Source: Inquilinus ginsengisoli_A (lineage in GTDB: Bacteria > Pseudomonadota > Alphaproteobacteria > DSM-16000 > Inquilinaceae). Taken from it: a stretch of 64,000 nt of DNA. Shown in pieces: positions 16,624-25,720 of the stretch. The position numbers and the translations under genes were made by a program. The notes under the pieces are model-generated. The model was not told where the DNA came from. It saw nothing but the letters and a program-made list of their open reading frames with translations, and ran no database searches. The DNA lies in NCBI RefSeq assembly GCF_031453975.1, contig NZ_JAVDPW010000002.1, positions 757,912 to 821,911 of the forward strand, in the 5' to 3' direction. How positions within the stretch are numbered: position 1 is the stretch's first letter; each line of letters starts with the position of its first letter.

Positions 16624-18003
16624 ATGGCCCTTCGCGGCAACGAACTCGACGCCTGGGATCGCGACCATTTCTTCCATCCCTCGACCCATATGGCGGCCCA
16701 TGCGCGGGGCGAGACGCCGAACCGGATCATCACCGGCGGCGAAGGCGTCTACATCACCGACCGCGACGGCAAGCGCAGCCTGGATGCCTTCGCCGGCCTG
16801 TACTGCGTCAATGTCGGCTATGGCCGCCGCGAGATCGCCGATGCGATCGCCGCGCAGGCGCAGAAGCTGGCCTACTACCATGCCTATGTCGGCCATGGCA
16901 GCGAGCCGTCGATCCAGCTGGCCAAGATGATCATCGACCGGGCCCCCGCCGGCATGTCGCGGGTGTTCTTCGGCCTGTCCGGCTCCGACGCCAACGAGAC
17001 CAACATCAAGCTGGTCTGGTACGTGAACAACGTCCTGGGGCGGCCGGAGAAGAAGAAGATCATCTCGCGCTGGCGCGGCTATCACGGCTCCGGCCTGATG
17101 ACCGGCAGCCTGACCGGGCTGGAGGTGTTCCACAAGGCCTTCGACCTGCCGCTGACCCAAGTGCGGCACACCGAGGCCCCCTACTATTACGGCCGCCAGG
17201 ACCGATCGCAGAGTGAGGAGCAGTTCTCCCAAGCCTGCGCCGACAAGCTGGAAGAGATGATCCTGGCCGAGGGGCCGGAGACGGTGGCCGCCTTCATCGG
17301 CGAGCCGATGCTCGGCACCGGCGGGCTGGTGCCGCCGCCATCAGGCTATTGGGAGAAGATCCAGGCGGTCCTGGCCAGATACGACGTGCTGCTGATCGCC
17401 GACGAGGTCATCACCGGCTTCGGCCGCCTCGGCTCGATGTTCGGGTCCGACCATTACGGCATCAAGCCGGACCTGATCACCATCGCCAAGGGCCTGACCT
17501 CGGCCTATGCGCCCCTATCCGGCGTGATCGTGTCGGAGAAGGTCTGGAAGATCCTGGAGAAGGGCTCCGACGCGCTGGGCGCCATCGGCCATGGCTGGAC
17601 CTATTCCTCGCACCCGCTGTGCACCGCCGCCGCAGTCGCCAATCTGGAGCTGGTCGACAGCCTGGGCCTGGTCGAGAACGCGCGGGAGACCGGCGCCTAT
17701 TTCCGGCAGTCCCTGGCCGATGCCCTGGCCGGGCAGCGCATCGTCGGCGACGTGCGCGGCGAAGGCCTGGCGGCGGCGGTGGAGTTCAGCGCCGACAAGG
17801 ACGACCGGGTGGCGTTCGACCCGGCGCTGAAGATCGGCCCGCGGATCTATGCGGCGACGCTGGCCCGCGGCGTCATCACCCGCGCCATGCCCCAGGGCGA
17901 CATCCTGGGCCTCGCCCCGCCGCTGTGCCTGACCCGCGACGAGGCCGACATCGTGGTCAAGGCCGTCGCCGGCGCGGTCGAGGCGGTGTCCAGAGAGCTG
18001 TGA
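16624..18003 (+). CDS. doeD: Diaminobutyrate aminotransferase of ectoine catabolism (Atf/DoeD)
   Basis: A 459-residue class III (omega) aminotransferase. The PLP-binding Lys is in LITIAKGLTSAYAPL (about residue 289), DEVITGF binds the cofactor, and GHGWTYSSHP follows. In ectoine degradation it transfers the 4-amino group of L-2,4-diaminobutyrate to give aspartate semialdehyde, the substrate of the preceding dehydrogenase. ATG at 16624 has GAGGAG about ten bases upstream. A REP-like palindrome lies in the leader. Confidence 0.92.
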   Translation: MALRGNELDAWDRDHFFHPSTHMAAHARGETPNRIITGGEGVYITDRDGKRSLDAFAGLYCVNVGYGRREIADAIAAQAQKLAYYHAYVGHGSEPSIQLAKMIIDRAPAGMSRVFFGLSGSDANETNIKLVWYVNNVLGRPEKKKIISRWRGYHGSGLMTGSLTGLEVFHKAFDLPLTQVRHTEAPYYYGRQDRSQSEEQFSQACADKLEEMILAEGPETVAAFIGEPMLGTGGLVPPPSGYWEKIQAVLARYDVLLIADEVITGFGRLGSMFGSDHYGIKPDLITIAKGLTSAYAPLSGVIVSEKVWKILEKGSDALGAIGHGWTYSSHPLCTAAAVANLELVDSLGLVENARETGAYFRQSLADALAGQRIVGDVRGEGLAAAVEFSADKDDRVAFDPALKIGPRIYAATLARGVITRAMPQGDILGLAPPLCLTRDEADIVVKAVAGAVEAVSREL

Positions 18004-18017
18004 ACGGGAGGGACGTC

Positions 18018-19124
18018 ATGATCGCCGAAACCATCCCCGCCACCATGCACGCCGTGGTCCTGACCGGCCATGGCGGGCCGGACAAGCTGGTCCATCGCAG
18101 CGACGTGCCGGTGCCGAGGCCGGCCGCCGGCGAGGTGCTGATCGCGGTCTCGGCCTGCGGCATGAACAACACCGATGTCTGGGTCCGCGAAGGCGCCTAT
18201 GGCACCGAGGCCGATCCGGACGCGGTGTCGAGCTGGCGCGGCCGCGGCGAACGGTCGACCCTGACCTTCCCGCGGATCCAGGGCACCGACGCGGTCGGCC
18301 GCATCGCCGCGGTCGGCCCCGGCGTGCCCGCCGGGCGGATCGGTGAACGGGTGATGGTCGATTTCAGCATCTACAACCGCGATGACGACAGCCTGGCCGA
18401 CATCGACTACATCGGCCACGGCCGCGACGGCGGCTATGCCGACTACATGACCGTTCCGGCCGATCACGCCCATCGCGTCGACACACCGATGACCGATGTC
18501 GAGCTGGCCACCTTCTGCTGCGCCTACCTGACCGGCGAGCACATGCTGGACCGAGCCCGGGTGGCGGCGGGCGAGCGGGTGCTGGTCACCGGTGCCTCCG
18601 GCGGCGTCGGCTCCGGCATCGTCCAGCTGTGCCGGGCCCGCGGCGCCATCCCCTATGCCGTGGTCGGGCGCGGCAAGGAGGATGCGGTGGCAGCGATCGG
18701 TGCCGAAGCCGTGATCACCCGCGACGCCGGCGACCTGGTCTCAGCGGTGGAGGCCGCGACCAAGGGCCGGCCGATCGACGTCGTCGCCGATCTGGTCGGC
18801 GGTGCCATGTTCAACGACCTGCTGCGCATCCTGCGGCCGGAGGGGCGCTACACCACCGCCGGCGCCATCGCCGGCCCGGTGGTGCAGCTCGACCTGCGGA
18901 CGATGTATCTGAAGCACCTCGAGCTGCACGGCTCGTCCCAGGGCACCCGCGGCGCGTTCCGGCGGCTGGTGCGCTATATCGAGGACGGCAAGCTCAAGCC
19001 CCTGGTCGGCGGCATCTACCGCCTGTCCGACTTCCGCCGCGCCCAGGCCGATTTCATCGCCAAGGGCTTCGTCGGCAAGCTGGTGGTGGTACCCGACGCG
19101 AAATGGAGCGCCGCGGCGGGGTGA
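18018..19124 (+). CDS. MDR-family zinc-type/quinone alcohol dehydrogenase
   Basis: A 368-residue medium-chain dehydrogenase/reductase. The N-terminal GroES-like domain contains HAVVLTGHGGPDKL; the Rossmann segment VTGASGGVGSGIVQL lies at about residues 195-210. Zinc ligands of classical alcohol dehydrogenases are incomplete, so a quinone-oxidoreductase-like or zinc-free reductase is possible. ATG at 18018 follows GGGAGGGACG and begins 14 bases after the doeD stop, so it is probably co-transcribed. Its role in ectoine use is not known; it may reduce an aldehyde by-product. Confidence 0.8.
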   Translation: MIAETIPATMHAVVLTGHGGPDKLVHRSDVPVPRPAAGEVLIAVSACGMNNTDVWVREGAYGTEADPDAVSSWRGRGERSTLTFPRIQGTDAVGRIAAVGPGVPAGRIGERVMVDFSIYNRDDDSLADIDYIGHGRDGGYADYMTVPADHAHRVDTPMTDVELATFCCAYLTGEHMLDRARVAAGERVLVTGASGGVGSGIVQLCRARGAIPYAVVGRGKEDAVAAIGAEAVITRDAGDLVSAVEAATKGRPIDVVADLVGGAMFNDLLRILRPEGRYTTAGAIAGPVVQLDLRTMYLKHLELHGSSQGTRGAFRRLVRYIEDGKLKPLVGGIYRLSDFRRAQADFIAKGFVGKLVVVPDAKWSAAAG

Positions 19125-19125
19125 C

Positions 19126-19602
19126 CTACTGGCGGGCCGGCCCCGCCTGCCGCACGAACAGCGCCAGCCGGTCCAGCCCCTCCTCGGTTCCACGTCGCCG
19201 GCTGCCCTGGTCGGGGTAGCCATCGAGGAACACCACCTGCTCGGTGAAGGTCATCGCGGTGCCGGCGGCGGACGGTTCAAGGACGACGGTCGCCAGCGAT
19301 ACCGAGATCCGCGTCTGCCCAACCTGCATGTCATAGGCGTAGACGATGCGCTGGTCGGCAACGATGTCGAGGAACCGCGCCTGGTAGAGATGGTCGGGGT
19401 GGCCCGGCGGGGCGACCCGGTTCAGCTCGGTCCCGCCGACGCGGAAATCGAGGCTGTATTCGACCCCGGCCCAATCGTCGTGGCAGGCGAACCAGCTGCG
19501 CTTGGCCTCGGCATTCGCCCAGGCGGCGAAGACACGGCGCGGCGGGGCGGCCAGGCTGCGCTCGATGACGAAGGTCTCGTGGGCGACGGATCGGATGGTC
19601 AT
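19126..19602 (-). CDS. AHSA1/SRPBCC-family protein
   Basis: A 158-residue SRPBCC protein of the activator-of-Hsp90-ATPase-like type (AHSA1). It starts with ERSLAAPPRRVFAAWANAEAKRSWF and ends with the helix GTEEGLDRLALFV. These proteins have a helix-grip fold for hydrophobic ligands; bacterial members have no uniform function. It is translationally coupled (ATGA at 19599-19602) to the ArsR gene, a pairing seen across many bacteria. It converges with the MDR dehydrogenase gene. Confidence 0.85.
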   Translation of the reverse strand: MTIRSVAHETFVIERSLAAPPRRVFAAWANAEAKRSWFACHDDWAGVEYSLDFRVGGTELNRVAPPGHPDHLYQARFLDIVADQRIVYAYDMQVGQTRISVSLATVVLEPSAAGTAMTFTEQVVFLDGYPDQGSRRRGTEEGLDRLALFVRQAGPARQ

Positions 19603-19940
19603 TCCTGGGCTCCAGGGTCGTCGGGGTGGTCGGCGAGATAGCGGTCGAGACGATCGAAGCGACCATTCCAGGAGGCCCGGCGGTCGGCCACCCAGCCCTC
19701 GATCAGGGCCAAAGCCGCGGCCTCGATCCGGTAGGTCCGCACCCGGCCGGCCTTCTCCGACAGCACGATGCCGCCGGCCTCGAGCACATGCAGGTGCTTC
19801 AGCACCGACGGCAGCGCCATGGCCAGCGGCCGCGCCAGCTCCTTCACTGAAGCCGGCCCCCGGCTCAGCCGGTCGACCATGCCGCGGCGGGTCGGGTCCG
19901 ACAGCGCGTGGAACAGGCGGTCGAGCGGGTCCGGAGTCAC
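19599..19940 (-). CDS. ArsR family transcriptional regulator
   Basis: A 113-residue winged-helix ArsR/SmtB-type repressor with LFHALSDPTRRGMVDRL (residues 9-25) and the recognition region MALPSVLKHLHVLEAGGIV. No cysteine metal site is visible, so it belongs to the metal-independent group usually encoded with an AHSA1/SRPBCC partner, as here. It likely controls its own operon. The GST gene ends 10 bases upstream in the same direction and could be co-transcribed. Confidence 0.88.
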   Translation of the reverse strand: MTPDPLDRLFHALSDPTRRGMVDRLSRGPASVKELARPLAMALPSVLKHLHVLEAGGIVLSEKAGRVRTYRIEAAALALIEGWVADRRASWNGRFDRLDRYLADHPDDPGAQE

Positions 19941-19950
19941 GGCACCCGGC

Positions 19951-20631
19951 TCAATCCGCGAGGAACCGCGCCGGGATGGCGTCGTATGCCGGGTAGAAAT
20001 GGAAGTAGGGCCGCGCCTCCCTGAGGGTGCGGACCACCGAGGGCCGCGCCACCAGGCGCTCGAAATAGGCGGCCGTCCGCGGATGGCTCGCGGCGAAGGG
20101 CACCAGGGTGCCGGCGTAGAACAGCGCCGGGGTGGCGGCGCAGTCGGCGATGCTGAATGCCTCGCCGATCGCCCAGGGCCCCGTTTCCAGCTGCCGTTCG
20201 ATCACATCGTAGGCGGTGGCCAGCGTCGCCTTCGCCTCGGCGACGCCCTGGGGGTCCTTCTGCCCGTCCGGCCGCCGCAGATCGGTCACCAGCTTCTGCA
20301 TCGGCCCCTGGACGTAGAGATCGAAGAACCGATCCCACAGCCGCGCCTGCAGGGCCAGGTCGGGATCGTCGGGCAGCAGCGGCACCGGGCCGCGGTGATG
20401 GCGGTCGAGATACTCGATGATGATGCTGGTTTCCGGGATCATCTGGCCACGGGCCTCGTCGCGCAGCACCGGAAACTTGCCGACCGGCCAGACGGCGGTG
20501 AATTCCGCTGCGGACGCCTCGTCCAGCTTGTCGACGATCCGGCCCTCGAAGGGCGTGCCGTTCTCGTACAGCGCGATCAGGACCTTGTGGCAGAACGAGG
20601 CCAGCGGATGGAGGTACAGCGTCAGTGCCAT
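19951..20631 (-). CDS. Glutathione S-transferase
   Basis: A 226-residue GST. The thioredoxin-like N-terminal domain starts LTLYLHPLASFCHKVLIALYEN and includes the glutathione-binding GKFPVLRD and PETSIIIEYL; the helical C-terminal domain has FSIADCAATPALFY. SFCHKV occupies the catalytic Ser/Cys position of beta/theta-like enzymes. It lies upstream of and co-directional with the ArsR/AHSA1 pair, suggesting a three-gene unit. The substrate is unknown. Confidence 0.88.
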   Translation of the reverse strand: MALTLYLHPLASFCHKVLIALYENGTPFEGRIVDKLDEASAAEFTAVWPVGKFPVLRDEARGQMIPETSIIIEYLDRHHRGPVPLLPDDPDLALQARLWDRFFDLYVQGPMQKLVTDLRRPDGQKDPQGVAEAKATLATAYDVIERQLETGPWAIGEAFSIADCAATPALFYAGTLVPFAASHPRTAAYFERLVARPSVVRTLREARPYFHFYPAYDAIPARFLAD

Positions 20632-20850
20632 GGTCCGGCTCCCGGCTGAACAGTTTCTATATCAGCTAACTATCAGCCCGGCCTGGCCGTCGCAAGCATT
20701 GGTTTCCCAATCGGCTCACTATCCCGAAACCACTGGTGCGGCGGAAACAAAAAGACACACAACATCACGTGACGCGGGGCAGTGCGGCACCGACAATGGG
20801 CCAGCCTCGAAGCCTTTCCCCTCATCCCGACAGTCAAGCCAAGCGACGCC

Positions 20851-21591
20851 ATGGCGCCCGTCCGTTCGACCCGACCTGCCGCGAAACCGCACATCCTGCT
20901 GGTCGAGGACGATCCCGAGATCTCGCGGATGCTGACCGACGTGCTGTCCGAGAGCGGGTTCATCGCCTCCTCGGTGGGTTCGGCAGTCGACATGGATGCG
21001 TTCCTGGCCCGCAAGACGGTGGACCTGATCGTGCTCGACATCATGCTGCCGGGCGAGGACGGGCTGAGCATCTGCCGCCGGCTGCGGGCGGCGTCGGAGG
21101 TCCCGATCATCATGGTGACGGCGCGCGGCGAGGACATCGACCGGATCATCGGGCTGGAGATCGGCGCCGACGACTATGTGCCCAAGCCGTTCAACTCGCG
21201 CGAGCTGATGGCGCGCATCCGCGCCCTGTTGCGCCGCGCCCAGGGCGGGCACACAGCCGTCCGCAGCCGCGCCCGGCCGCTGGGTTTCGCCGGATGGCGG
21301 ATCGACGCCGCGCTGCGGCAGCTGCACGACCCGGACGGCGTCAGGGTGGCCATGACCAGCATGGAGTTCGACCTGCTGCTGGTGCTGTGCCGCAACCCCG
21401 GCCGGGTGCTGTCGCGCGAGCAGCTGCTGGAGCTGGTCCATTCCGGCGCGTCGGGCCCGATCGAACGCAGCATCGACGTCCATGTCAGCCGCATCCGCCA
21501 GAAGATCGAGCCGGATCCGCGCGACCCCACGCTGATCAAGACCGTACGTCTGGGGGGCTATGTCTTCACCCCGACCGTGAAGGAGGGCTGA
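20851..21591 (+). CDS. OmpR/PhoB-type response regulator
   Basis: A 246-residue response regulator. The receiver domain (about residues 12-125) has HILLVEDDPE, the phospho-acceptor Asp63 in VLDIMLPGEDG and Lys in DDYVPKPF. The C-terminal winged helix (about 145-240) ends RTVRLGGYVF-like. ATG at 20851 is preferred; a GTG at 20782 would add 23 residues without a domain. The stop overlaps the start of the kinase gene (TGATG), so the pair is translationally coupled. It is divergent from the GST gene. The regulon cannot be inferred. Confidence 0.9.
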   Translation: MAPVRSTRPAAKPHILLVEDDPEISRMLTDVLSESGFIASSVGSAVDMDAFLARKTVDLIVLDIMLPGEDGLSICRRLRAASEVPIIMVTARGEDIDRIIGLEIGADDYVPKPFNSRELMARIRALLRRAQGGHTAVRSRARPLGFAGWRIDAALRQLHDPDGVRVAMTSMEFDLLLVLCRNPGRVLSREQLLELVHSGASGPIERSIDVHVSRIRQKIEPDPRDPTLIKTVRLGGYVFTPTVKEG

Positions 21592-22931
21592 TGCGGTTTC
21601 CGGATCGCCTGATTCCCCGCAGCATCACCACCCAGATCACCGGCATCGTCACGCTCTCCGTGCTGATCGGCACGGTGCTGACCGCGACGGCCACCTTCGT
21701 GGTCACCGGCGGGCCATCGTCTCGGGACCGCCCGGTCGTCCGGATCGCACAGATCGCACAGCTGGCCCAGGCGGCGGAGACCCCGGCCGATGTGGCCGTG
21801 ATCATCGCCACCGCCCGGCGCGCTGGCGTCCAGGTCACCCAGGTCCCGCCGGGCGAGTTCGAGACCCTGCCCCGCGCCGACCTGCCCGGCCTGCCGGAGC
21901 TGGAGGCCCGCGAGCCAGGGCTCGATCGCGGCAACGACGTGATCGAGGTGGTCCGGCACCCGGGACAGGGCGGCCGCCAACTGGCGGTCCGGATCAGCGA
22001 CGGCAGCGCCCTGGTCTTCGAGGCGCCGCGGCGACCCAACCTCTGGCACTTCGTCCTGGGGCCGACCGCCCTGACCTCGATCACGCTGCTGGTCGTCGTC
22101 CTGCTGCTCTCCGTCTACGCCGTGCGCTGGATCATCGCGCCGCTCTCCGCCGTCGCCGCCGCCACGCAATCCTTCGGCCGGTTCCCCGACCAGGACCAGG
22201 CGGTGCGCCGCAAGGGGCCGCGCGAGATCGTCCGGGTCGCCGACGCGCTCAACGAGATGCGAACCCGCATCCGCGCCCTGCTCGACGACCGCATGCGCAT
22301 GCTGGCCGCCATCAGCCACGACCTGCGCACCCCCCTGACCCGCCTGCGGCTGCGGGCGGAGCGGGTGGCGGACCGGCGCCTGCGCGACGCCATGCTGCAT
22401 GACATCGGGCGGGTCAGCCGCATGCTGGACGAGACCCTGGACTATCTGCGGCAGGATGGCCGGTCCGAATGCATGTCGCGCGCCGACCTGCCGAGCCTGC
22501 TGCAGACCGTCTGCTCCGACTTCGCCGATGTCGGCCATGCCGTGTCCTACAGCGGGCCCGGCCGGCTGACCTGGACCTGCCGGCCCAGCGCGCTGACCCG
22601 GGCCGTGACCAATGTGGTGGAGAACGGCGTCAAGCATGGCTCGTCGGTGACCGTGGCCCTCGCGGTCGGCGCCGACGGGACGGCCGAGATCGAGGTCTCG
22701 GATGACGGCCCCGGCATCCGGGCCGAGCTGCGCGACCGGGTGTTCGAACCCTTCTTCAAGGCCGACGACGCGCGGGCGGCGGGCGACGGCTTCGGCCTGG
22801 GCCTTTCGATCGCGCGGGACGTGGTGAAGGGCCATGGCGGCGACATATCCCTGCTGGAACGTCACCCCGCCGGCCTGACCGTCCGCATCACATTGCCGGC
22901 ACCGGCCAGCAGCGCGGAGGCCACGCGATGA
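21591..22931 (+). CDS. Sensor histidine kinase (partner of the OmpR-type regulator)
   Basis: A 446-residue membrane kinase. The first transmembrane helix is about residues 15-40, a periplasmic region follows to about 150, the second helix is about 158-180, and a HAMP linker comes next. HisKA carries AISHDLRTPL with phospho-acceptor His243. HATPase_c has NVVENGVKHG, DDGPGI and GFGLGLSIA. Its size and build match EnvZ-like sensors. It overlaps the response-regulator stop at its 5' end and a small ORF at its 3' end. The signal is unknown. Confidence 0.9.
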   Translation: MRFPDRLIPRSITTQITGIVTLSVLIGTVLTATATFVVTGGPSSRDRPVVRIAQIAQLAQAAETPADVAVIIATARRAGVQVTQVPPGEFETLPRADLPGLPELEAREPGLDRGNDVIEVVRHPGQGGRQLAVRISDGSALVFEAPRRPNLWHFVLGPTALTSITLLVVVLLLSVYAVRWIIAPLSAVAAATQSFGRFPDQDQAVRRKGPREIVRVADALNEMRTRIRALLDDRMRMLAAISHDLRTPLTRLRLRAERVADRRLRDAMLHDIGRVSRMLDETLDYLRQDGRSECMSRADLPSLLQTVCSDFADVGHAVSYSGPGRLTWTCRPSALTRAVTNVVENGVKHGSSVTVALAVGADGTAEIEVSDDGPGIRAELRDRVFEPFFKADDARAAGDGFGLGLSIARDVVKGHGGDISLLERHPAGLTVRITLPAPASSAEATR

Positions 22932-23122
22932 CCGTCGATCCGGCTTGGCGGGACCACAGCGACACCGTCGCCTGCGCCCGCCTGCTGATGGCGATGGACG
23001 GCGGGCAGGCCGGCAGCGCCGCGGTACAGCTGGCGGCCCGGGCGCTGGATAACGGCGACATCGAGCTGAGCCACGCCTGGCGCCGGGTTTCCGAGGTCAT
23101 CGAGGACCTCAGCCGCACCTGA
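22928..23122 (+). CDS. Small hypothetical protein downstream of the histidine kinase
   Basis: A 64-residue ORF that begins ATGA on the kinase stop codon, so it would be the third gene of the two-component operon. Its sequence (ACARLLMAMDGGQAGSAAVQ, then LSHAWRRVSEVIEDLSR) looks like a short helical protein. It resembles, loosely and from memory, small alphaproteobacterial proteins of the DUF6961 type. Codon use is like the surrounding genes. No function can be assigned. Confidence 0.55.
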   Translation: MTVDPAWRDHSDTVACARLLMAMDGGQAGSAAVQLAARALDNGDIELSHAWRRVSEVIEDLSRT

Positions 23123-23388
23123 TCGCGGACACCGAACCGCCGCGCTTCGTTACAGACTGAAACATCGGACACAAAACGTAACAAAAATAAACCCCACAGA
23201 CATTCTCCCAGGGGCCACCTCCCGTAGTGTTCGCTGGTGAACCGGTCGGGATGCCGGGTCCGACCAAGGACCTGGAGACAGAGCGCCGGGACCGCAGGGA
23301 GCCCCGTCTCGTCGAGGACTTCGCCTAGTCCACGAGCGGGTTCGTCCGAGCCGATCCAGACTTTGCCCATCTCCCGTGGAGAATGTTG

Positions 23389-23895
23389 ATGAACGACAAC
23401 CAGCTCGCTGCCGGTGAAACCCAGGCGACAGACAAGATGCGGCCCCTCACCACCCAGATCGTCACCGCCTATCTCTCGCACAACAAGGTCTCGAGCCGGG
23501 ATCTTCCGGACGTCATCCGCCAGGTCCATGACGCGCTCCACGACCTCGATACGACGGCCCGACCGGCCTCGAACCAGCTGAAGCCCGCAGTGCCCGTGAA
23601 GAAGTCGGTGATGCCGGACTACATCATCTGCCTCGAGGACGGCCGGAAGCGGAAGCTGCTGAAGCGCTACCTGCTGGCCACATACAACCTGACCCCGGAG
23701 GCCTATCGCCAGCGCTGGGGGCTGCCGGCCACCTATCCCATGATCGCCCCGAACTACGCCAAGCAGCGCCGGACCTACGCCATGGCGATCGGCCTCGGCA
23801 CCTATGACCGCTCGGAAGCCACGGCGCCCGACGCGTCGAACGAACAGCCGGCCGAGGCGCCGCGCCGCGCCCAGATGCGTTCGGCGGCTGAATGA
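23389..23895 (+). CDS. Ros/MucR family regulator lacking the zinc-ligand histidines
   Basis: About 168 residues with the MucR core: an N-terminal dimerisation part (TTQIVTAYLSHNKVSSRDLP), then CLEDGRKRKLLKRYLLATYN and WGLPATYPMIAPNYA. MucR proteins bind AT-rich DNA and act as global regulators and silencers of acquired genes. In canonical members the segment reads KRHL..THY and supplies two zinc-binding His; here it is KRYLLATY, so both are gone while the fold-defining residues remain. Zinc-less homologues are known in Mesorhizobium. ATG at 23389 has GTGGAGA upstream; an ATG at 23383 is two codons earlier. Confidence 0.88.
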   Translation: MNDNQLAAGETQATDKMRPLTTQIVTAYLSHNKVSSRDLPDVIRQVHDALHDLDTTARPASNQLKPAVPVKKSVMPDYIICLEDGRKRKLLKRYLLATYNLTPEAYRQRWGLPATYPMIAPNYAKQRRTYAMAIGLGTYDRSEATAPDASNEQPAEAPRRAQMRSAAE

Positions 23896-23950
23896 TCGAG
23901 GCCGATCCAGGCAGGACGGCGGCGAGTCGGGATGCTGCGGCTGAGAGACC

Positions 23951-24652
23951 ATGGCGCCCAAGCTGATCGCGCCCGGCCTCTACGCCATTCCCGTCGGCGC
24001 GGTGAACACCTTCCTGCTCGATTCGTGCAGGGGCTGCACCCTGATCGACACCGGCTTCCCGGGCAGCGCGGACAGGATCCTGCGGGCGATGCGGCAGATC
24101 GGGAAGCAGCCATCCGATCTCCGCCACATCGTCCTGACCCACGCCCATCCCGACCACATCGGCAGCCTCGCCGTGCTGAAGGGGGCGACCGGGGCGGTGG
24201 CCTACATGCACCCGCTCGATGCCCCGATTGCGATCGCCGGGACCGGGTTCCGTGCCGTCCACGCGGCGCCGGGCCGGCTGACCGGCCTGATGTTCCGGCT
24301 GTTTGTCCGGCCGGTCGACGCGATCGCGCCGGCCACCGTCGAACACCAGGTCCGCGACGGCGAGACCCTGCCGATCGCCGGGGGCCTGACGGCGATCCAC
24401 GTTCCCGGCCACTGCGCCGGACAGCTGGCGTTCCTGTGGCCGCAGCATGGCGGCGTGCTGTTCGCGGCCGACGCCTGCAGCAACCTGCCGGGCCTGGGCC
24501 TGAGCCTGGGATACGAGGATCTCGAGGAGGGCAGACGCAGCCTGGGCCGGCTGGCGGCGCTGGATTTCCAGATCGCCTGCTTCGGGCATGGCGGCGCCAT
24601 CCTGCAGGACGCCTCCGCCCGGTTCCGCAGGAAGTGGGGGTCGGGACCGTAG
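23951..24652 (+). CDS. MBL-fold hydrolase (glyoxalase II-like)
   Basis: A 233-residue metallo-beta-lactamase-fold hydrolase. LTHAHPDHIGS (about residues 62-72) is the metal-binding motif, HVPGHCAGQLA supplies the next ligand and LFAADACSN the bridging Asp. The overall build resembles glyoxalase II and related cytoplasmic hydrolases of unknown substrate. It is a short gene 55 bases after the MucR-like gene in the same direction and 100 bases before the racemase gene; whether they form one unit is unclear. Confidence 0.83.
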   Translation: MAPKLIAPGLYAIPVGAVNTFLLDSCRGCTLIDTGFPGSADRILRAMRQIGKQPSDLRHIVLTHAHPDHIGSLAVLKGATGAVAYMHPLDAPIAIAGTGFRAVHAAPGRLTGLMFRLFVRPVDAIAPATVEHQVRDGETLPIAGGLTAIHVPGHCAGQLAFLWPQHGGVLFAADACSNLPGLGLSLGYEDLEEGRRSLGRLAALDFQIACFGHGGAILQDASARFRRKWGSGP

Positions 24653-24752
24653 AGGGGGAGCGGACTGGAAAGCCCCGCCGGCCTCGGCGATACTCCATGG
24701 GACGTCCGCCGCGGCCGCGCGGCCCCACTCCGCCTCATGGAACCCGACCGTC

Positions 24753-25460
24753 ATGCCCGACCACATCGGCATCGTGGGCTGCTCCGCCGAAGGCGCGGCG
24801 CTGTGCTACCGCACCATCTGCGCCGAGGGCGCGCAATTGCTCGGCCCGCACGCCCACCCTGAGATCTCGATGCACACGCCGTCGCTGGCCGACTATGTCG
24901 CCTGCCTCGAACGCGGCGACCGGCAGGGCGTGGCCGCGCTGATGCTGGACTCGGCGGCCAGGCTGGCCAGGGCCGGCGCGGACTTCCTGATCTGCCCGGA
25001 CAACACCATCCACCAGGCGATGCCCGACGTCCTGCCGCGGTCGCCCCTGCCCTGGCTGCATATCGCCGAGGTCGTCGCCGACGAGGCCGTGGCGCGCGGC
25101 TTCCGGCGCCTCGGCGTCACCGGCACCCGCTGGCTGGTCGACAGCGAGGTCTATCCGGACAAGCTGACGGCGGTGGGGCTGGAGTTCCTGCGCCCCACCG
25201 ACGCCGAGCGCGACGAGACCAACCGCATCATCATGGACGAGCTGGTCTATGGCGTGCTGAAGCCCGAGGCGGTCGCCGCCTTCCAGCGGGTGATCGGGCG
25301 GATGAAGGACCAAGGCTGCGACGCGGTCATCCTGGGCTGCACCGAGATCCCGCTGATCATGAACGACGGGAACTCGCCGTTGCCGACGCTCGATTCCACC
25401 CGCCTGCTGGCCCGGGCGGCCCTGCGCCGCGCGGTGCAAGGCGCCACAACGGCGACCTGA
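24753..25460 (+). CDS. Aspartate/glutamate racemase family protein
   Basis: A 235-residue amino-acid racemase of the Asp/Glu racemase family. The start HIGIVGCSAEGAALCYR, the first catalytic Cys in LICPDNTIHQ and the second in VILGCTEIPL are the hallmarks of PLP-independent aspartate racemases. ATG at 24753 is the natural start. Substrate preference (Asp, Glu or another amino acid) cannot be told. A stem-loop follows its stop. Confidence 0.85.
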   Translation: MPDHIGIVGCSAEGAALCYRTICAEGAQLLGPHAHPEISMHTPSLADYVACLERGDRQGVAALMLDSAARLARAGADFLICPDNTIHQAMPDVLPRSPLPWLHIAEVVADEAVARGFRRLGVTGTRWLVDSEVYPDKLTAVGLEFLRPTDAERDETNRIIMDELVYGVLKPEAVAAFQRVIGRMKDQGCDAVILGCTEIPLIMNDGNSPLPTLDSTRLLARAALRRAVQGATTAT

Positions 25461-25482
25461 ACGCACCGCAAGATAAAGCCGT

Positions 25483-25512
25483 CCGCAGGGCGAAGCCCCG
25501 GCTCGCCTGCGG
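25483..25512 (+). terminator. Stem-loop after the racemase gene, possible terminator
   Basis: CCGCAGG (25483-25489) pairs with CCTGCGG (25506-25512) 22 bases after the racemase stop, with further G/C pairing inside. No clean T-run follows, so termination is uncertain. After it the sequence becomes strongly AT-rich (about 25520-25605), which probably holds the promoter of the next operon. Confidence 0.35.
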
Positions 25513-25720
25513 CTTCGCTTCATCATAAATAACACTATTAATATGTATATATTGGTTATAAACTTTTCTTGCATGGTAAATTATATCTAATAGTATCTAT
25601 CTCTCGTTGTTTCGGGCAATCGCCGGATCAAAGGCGGGACTCGGCACATCACACGCGGCTGATACACATATTTTTCTTGCGGAAATCGCAGCGCCGAGTC
25701 CGGCGATGAGGGGGACCATC

